A stretch of DNA of 64,000 bases from assembly GCF_000218685.1 (NCBI RefSeq), contig NW_006763290.1, positions 287,540-351,539 of the forward strand. Reading direction: 5' to 3'. Within the stretch, counting starts at the first letter, position 1. Every line of letters begins with the position of its first letter. The notes beneath the pieces were generated by a model. It saw only the letters and a program-made list of their open reading frames with translations. It ran no database searches and was not told the origin of the DNA. Position numbers and translations under genes: made by a program. Below are positions 58,343 through 64,000 of this stretch, piece by piece. The DNA is from Serpula lacrymans var. lacrymans S7.9 (lineage: Eukaryota; Basidiomycota; Agaricomycetes; Boletales; Serpulaceae).

Positions 58343-61300
58343 TCAAGAGATATTCATCGCTTTGCGGTTCATCCACATCATATAGGGCTCCCTAGAAAAA
58401 TCGTGTCCTGCTGTAGGCTTGGTTCTTCTGCTACGTCGCGCCTCTGGAGCTTTCGCGCTCATACTCAAATCCTGGGATAAAATTTGAGGCAATTATAAAA
58501 GGAAGCCAGATGGGCGTATTGATTCGCTCACCGCTATACGTTTCCGCATACCAGGAACTATGTGGTTCCACCATTTCATAAGACTATTCTTTAAAGCTAG
58601 CTCGCGAATACCCTTGGGATTTAGCCAGGCCACAAAATCGTCAAGCTAGGGACAGAGATGATCTAGGACAATGTCAATTCAGCTGGTGATGAGAACTGAC
58701 CTCCTCAATATTGACGTAAACAGCCCATTCCCCAACACCTAATATACCTTTCTCCCCTTCTTCTTCTGTCCTTCTGGCATCTAGTCCACTGACCCTGCGT
58801 TTATCCAACATCTCTGCATCGGAAATACTTGGACCCTGAACAAATATTCTACCAGTCCCATATTGAACCACACCTCCACTACCAAGAAGTGACGCTGAGC
58901 CCACACCATCAAACCACCAAATCCGATTGTAGAAACGGTCTCTACCCAACGGTTTAACTCTAATTGCCCCCAATAGCTTTCTGAAATCTCTTTCAATGCC
59001 TTCAAGCCTCCGTTCAAGCTTATTGACTTCTTCGTCCAAGCGGCGGTGCTCTGCCAAAGATTGTTTAGTAGATGCCACTTTAGCTCTAGCGAGCTCCCTC
59101 TGCTTCGCCATTGCTTGAATGCGATCTTGCCGGTAATGGGCCTTATCACGGAATACAGCCATTGGGCGGCCCGCTCCGGGTGTGGTTTCGAAGTCATTAT
59201 CTGACGGAATATCGGACAAGTCGCTGGAGTCTTGAAAGGAATAGTCTCCGCCGGGGGTTGTTGCAGAATCATCTTTTACTTCAGTTTGATGGACGAGCGT
59301 ACTCATCTCCTCTACACTACGTAAAGTTCATGAGCATCCATCTTATGAGCAATTCATAGCACTTACTATTGTTTCTTCATCCGATTCACCTCAATCTTTT
59401 CCTTCCTCAAGGCTGTGAGCTGTTCCTCACAAGAGTCCATATGCGCATGTATAGCCTTACTAGAAATCGCCATGTTGCACAGAAAAGCCAAGATAGCAAT
59501 CCTGTCAGTTGCTGGCAGAGCATAGTAAAGTTGCCCAGGAGATAACTGGATAGTCACCGTCGACGGACTTGGTCTACAGCTCACAGAAGAAGAGCGTTGT
59601 TCATGAGCCTGTTCTTGACCAAAGAATAAATGAGTCAGGACTCCTCTTAAACGAGGAAATGTTTCCAAAGTTGCGTGCTACATAATTTGTGGTCAAGAAC
59701 AATGCAGAGAAACTTTTAATACTCTCGCGTACATCTTTCAGGCACCCCACAAGGGCATCTTCCCAACCCACTCTAAGATCTGCGTGCCGTAGGGGTACCC
59801 TCTCCCAATTATTGCCCACGTCTGCCATGGCGGCAATTAGCTGCTTGAGGGAGACACCAAGGACTGGTTCTTGTGCACCAGAATGTTCTTCCGTGTGCAA
59901 CAAGGACAGCACAGCACTATGTCGGGTAAATGATACGGATCGCAAATTATATATCAGTGTTGAATGAATCTCTGCGAGGAGCTGACATGGCGCATCAGCA
60001 GCAGTGTGCTCCATTGCATGTTCAAATTCATCCATCGTGAAGGTGGATAGATGCAGGGGTTGACTAAAAGACAAGCGAGTTGTACCTTTTTCATGCACAA
60101 ATTTGCAAGAGCTTACCCAAAAACGACCAGAAAGTTCCACACCATTAGAAAGGCACCAAAATTATTCTGGTCATCACCAAATGGGAGTGCTACGCGACTA
60201 GGAACGGGCTTCACTAACTTTGCGCCGGTCTTCTTTTCCTTGTCGGAAAGCCATATATCGAGATCTTCCGTTGGATATCGCATTGGCTTCTTCTTCTTCT
60301 TCTCCGCAGCGAGGCGTTCCGTATCTTCCTTGACTTTTTGCTGCTTCTCTATTTTTTCTAACGCTTCTCTTTCCCTTTGTTCAGCAACTGCGGCGATGGT
60401 TTTTGCTGGGACAGTATCAAACCTACAGAAACTAGATAAAAAAGTTCCTGAAGCTCACCTCTCTCGCCTGGGCCTCCTATGGATTTCCTCTGCTTCTTGA
60501 CAGGCGAACCCTCCTTACCTTCCCAAAATTTCTTTCTCTTGTCAATTTCTCCTTTCTTGATATCTTGAACTCCCCTACGTGTCTCTTCGGTCATGGTGGA
60601 AGCAAGGCCATATCGCTTGGCAATCTCCAACTTGACAACCCAGGGAGAAGCAACGGCAGGATCACGGTCCACGCAGTCACGAATGAAACGACGCAGGATA
60701 GATTTCGAGAAAGCAAGACGATCTCGACTGAAATCTCTAATTAACGAAATGGGGCACTGTTCTTCGATAGTGATTCATACCTCATGCTAGTGCACTGTAC
60801 ATCAACCAGATTCCCACTTGGGTTAACTTGAGCTCTTGCCTGGACCTTGCCTTTCTCATAGCACTTTTCGTAGCGGTCTTCCAGGATTTGAACTTGGTAG
60901 AGATATTTCAAAGGGTCGTCCTTAACGAGTGCTTCTTTGAAAGGAATCCTGAGGTCTCCTCCAGTTGCATGCACAGTTAAGGCTTCCTCTTTAACAGAAG
61001 GGAGTAGAGGCGATGAAGTGGAAGTCGACCGATTAGTCGCGGAAGTTGGGGGGAAAACCTTGACAACCTTGGCATACAATCTACGCCATCTCAATTAGAT
61101 TCAGCCTGCAACAGATCATGAAAAGATTAACTTGTCGCCTCGTGTTTCTACATATAGCTCTGGATCCCACTGGTTAGTGTAGTGGCAAAGACATAAAATC
61201 ACTCACTCTCATCAATGAAATAACGATCTTTGAACCTGTTGTATACAGCTTCCACAAGATGGTCCAAGCGACCCATAACCTCTGTAATGTAGTAAGCTTA

Positions 61301-61711
61301 CAGATAGCCTCACCATGTGCATGTGATTAAGTAACGTACGCCATTGAACAGCTTTCAAGACAGCTGGTTTTAAGGGTTCGGGGAATCGGGAGTGCATGGT
61401 TCGCGCCTCCAGCTGCTCACTATCTACCGCTTGGAAATAATCAAGTCCGCTCTTCCCCGTTACTTCACATTGGAATTGCTTGAGTTTGTAGAAGGACATC
61501 CGCGAAGCATATGCTCTAAGACAGGTTATAAAGCAAGATAAAGTGGCGGATAACGTAGATGATACCCTTGTGAAACGTACTCGTAGCTTTCAAATATTTC
61601 ACCTGTCTGCTGGAGAAAGTAGACTTCATGATCAGGATTGGTCTTTGCACCCTGCATCACAGCGTCCGAGGGTTGCATGAGAACGACACGTTTACGTCGA
61701 CACGTTGGCAT
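58343..61711 (-). CDS. itc1: ITC1/ACF1-like ISWI chromatin-remodeler subunit (WAC, DDT, WHIM)
   Basis: ATG 61711 opens MPTCRRKRVVLMQPSD, then LQQTGEIFESYEYV and MSFYKLKQFQCEVTGKSGLD, the WAC DNA-binding domain of Acf1/Itc1. Next come SRFPEPLKPAVL, LDHLVEAVYNRFKDRY, then a charged Lys/Glu-rich region (EKIEKQQKVKEDTERLAAEK). The DDT domain follows (FGAFLMVWNFLVVFG, QPLHLSTFTMDEFEHAME) at about 60160-60020. WHIM-type pieces follow (RVGWEDALVGCLKD, RFYNRIWWFDGVG). The C-terminus has LDDFVAWLNPKGIRELALKN, KWWNHIVPGMRKR and a basic tail ending at TGA 58343. At least ten short introns separate exons, all apparently in phase. Itc1 partners Isw2/Imitation-switch ATPase in nucleosome spacing and repression. 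CpG-rich like other host genes. Confidence 0.85.
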
Positions 61712-61966
61712 GGTGAAAAACAGATGCTCTTGGAGGCAATTGGCTTACAGCAGTGGCATGGATATGGTTTACTATGAGTCTGTCTAATCCCAGTACAAAA
61801 ACTTTGAGCTCGTACCGGAGAGGTTGGGCGATGGAGAAACCCGACAACCCACGTTTTCAAACACACTTCACGATGAATATAAAAGCGTGGCAACCGAAGA
61901 CAGTTCGGAGTTTACGAGGTCCAGCCCGTGGCTCTGCCACTGGTGCGATGTTTTTGTGATATGATA

Positions 61967-61967
<1 letters not shown>
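61712..61967. promoter_or_regulatory. ITC1 upstream region
   Basis: Moderately GC-rich sequence up to the microsatellite, probably the ITC1 promoter. No TATA box was seen. Confidence 0.3.

Positions 61968-61997
<30 letters not shown>
61968..61997. repeat. (AAT)n microsatellite
   Basis: About ten tandem ATA/AAT units, at the junction between the ITC1 upstream region and AT-rich repeat sequence. Confidence 0.9.
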
Positions 61998-61999
<2 letters not shown>

Positions 62000-64000
62000 G
62001 TTAAGTGATCAAAATGTCAAGTCAGTGAACTTATGCTGTCTGTAATGTATGTTAAGTCTTTGAATCCTATGATGCATGTTTGACTTGCAGTTCTGTCATT
62101 GAATGTCCTTATAAGCCTGCCCTAAACTTGTGCACAGTATGCTGTTTCTATCACTGCCAAAATGCTCTTTGATTCCATATCTGGTTAGCTTGGTATTATC
62201 ACTCCTAACAATGCTACCAACCACCCCTCACACCTCAACATACAGACCCCTGCCGTCACCACTTCACCAAGTCCACTTCCGTCTCGGAAACTAACACAGA
62301 TTAAATATTTTCAAACTACTTTAATACAGTAAATGTGATGAAAAAAAAACATGTATATATATTGCCTCAATTGTCATATAGTGCCATAATGTTTCAATAT
62401 TTACTCGTCTTACAATTGTTCACAACTGCAATTATCTGCACCCCACCAACATTAAGTCTTTGCCGCTTTTCCTTCGCCATCTCATTTCAAATTACAAGTT
62501 TGCTTCACAGACTTGCTGAATCAATATTCAGTGTTTTTTTATATGCCAGTCCTCCCCTTGGGTCAGGCTAAAATCACCATCATACCCGTTGGTGAAGACT
62601 CCTGTGCTAATGCACACACCTGGCTATGCACTCTGCACAATCCGGTTCTCGGTAATATTTCTCACTTGTCTCCCTATATTACTTTAATTCAACCTTCTTT
62701 CTCAGAAGCTCGCTTTCCTTGGCAAGATTTATGAGCAATTTGCTTCCAGACTGACTTTAACAATCCTAAAAGAGAAGTAATACCTTCTGTATTTCTACCT
62801 AAAACTCCTCACTCACGCTTGTCATAGCCTTTCCTTTTCACAGATGTGTATAATGCACACATAGCTTTTAAGGATAAATCCTTTATGAACATCTATCCTG
62901 TGCACCATTTAAAAGAAGGTGATTTGGTGTTAATAAAGGTTCATATCAAACACTACAAGCCCAAATCAGCATCTCCCTCCTCAGGTTTTACTGCAGATGC
63001 AAGGCAATCAACTACTTGGACCACCTGGAATGTTCAGCCTGAATTACAAGTCTTATCTCTCTTACACACCACATTGAATACATTTGTAATATAATAACTT
63101 CTATATTAAAACTAGGTGTTACTGAATAAACTTCCACATCATTGTTCTCCTAAATTGCATTTAACTCCTATAACCACCTTTCTCTAAAATTGTGACTACC
63201 CAACGACACACGATATCTTCTATTTATTAGATGACCTGGAAGCATTACATCCAGGGATAGGCTTTCTCCATACATATCAATCATGTAAGGAACAAAAACC
63301 TTGTTGGATCCTATGCAGAAAAGTATTCTTTTGACCTCATTATATGTCATCCACACTAACTCAGTGTCTAGCAGCTGCGCAATGCCAGGTAACAACACCA
63401 TGTGTACTTGTCTTCACATCACACTTGCTTTGTCATACATCCAACTTCTATAATGCAACCATCATTTGCTCGTGATAAGCTCCTGGAAAACATTGTCTCT
63501 TTCCCCCTGGAAAGCAGGGTGGATGATCCTGCTGTGCTTCTTGAGATGTCCAAAGCATTTGGAGGTGTTAAAATCACCAATCTAGGCCATGTTTATGATC
63601 ATGATCCTGCGGTGAATGACTGGTATTACTAAGTATACGGTGAACCTCCATTATTAGCATCTGCCAATGACAGATGGAAAAATGATGTTCCCAACTTACT
63701 TTTCATGCATCAACTGTCCTCTCTACCACTTAGAGGTTCCATTTTTGTCATGAAAAAATGGGTCACTGGAAAACCCCACTTGTATAGAGCACTCCACATT
63801 TGAGGCCAAAACTCTAGCACATACCATCTGATGATACTATAAAAGTGGCTCTTCCCCCAAATCTGAGAGCCATACTCACCTCCTTATTTGCTCCCTATCA
63901 AACTTACTTGAACTTTCTCCATGTCTCTCAAAGCACTTCATATCATCTTCACAATGCCTTCCAAACAATATATGTGATCCTTTGGCAATGGAGTGTCCCC
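61998..64000. other. AT-rich remnants at window end
   Basis: Plus frames 62846-63094 (YNAHIAFKDKSFMNIYPVHH, then LKEGDLVLIKVHI) and 63402-63632 (DDPAVLLEMSKAFGGVKI) look protein-like but are isolated and unrecognised. CpG is rare. Probably further transposon sequence continuing beyond the window. Confidence 0.3.

Noticed and set aside
59111..60500. Plus-strand ORFs of 82-149 codons opposite ITC1
   Set aside because: They overlap well-supported ITC1 exons including the DDT domain and have no recognisable domain.

Overview
The window is nuclear DNA from a filamentous basidiomycete, most likely an Agaricomycete. Genes are split by many 47-70 nt introns with GTRNGT donors, CTAAC-like branch sites and YAG acceptors. 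Several protein families seen here (the SSDES family, a Tnp2-like transposase, two Plavaka transposases) are expanded in Agaricomycetes. The species cannot be named from the sequence alone. All exon models are hand-derived from reading frames and splice motifs.

Layout. Positions 1-21.5 kb form a gene-rich arm with frequent CpG: a RING/coiled-coil protein; a broken SSDES-family gene; a protein with two EH domains; four small lineage-restricted genes; a second RING protein; a small single-TM protein; a decayed EthD gene; a Tnp2-like transposase gene with an open frame; and the eIF3h translation-factor gene. Positions 22.6-45.4 kb form an AT-rich, CpG-poor transposon graveyard. It holds solo and partial LTRs of one ~400 bp family, a second LTR-like repeat of ~1.75 kb nested inside one of them, Ty3/gypsy fragments, a PIF1-type helicase fragment, a Plavaka transposase, a Tc1/IS630-type transposase and a foldback element. 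Positions 45.6-46.9 kb form a CpG-rich island with the apparently intact osmosensor gene SHO1. Positions 47.3-58.3 kb are again transposon remnants: three LTRs, a second Plavaka-like transposase, a gypsy RT/RNase H/integrase remnant and a tRNA-derived repeat. Positions 58.3-61.7 kb carry an apparently intact ITC1/ACF1-like ISWI remodeler subunit gene, and the end of the window returns to AT-rich remnants.

The host genes are unrelated housekeeping and signalling functions and form no pathway. The most unusual signal is a promoter-like module present three times (31.9, 33.3 and 57.3 kb). It has palindromic 10-mers spaced 20-21 bp, a TATA box, a short leader exon and a 52-nt intron. In two of the copies it is followed at once by a second leader copy from which exactly that intron is missing, which points to RNA-mediated duplication.
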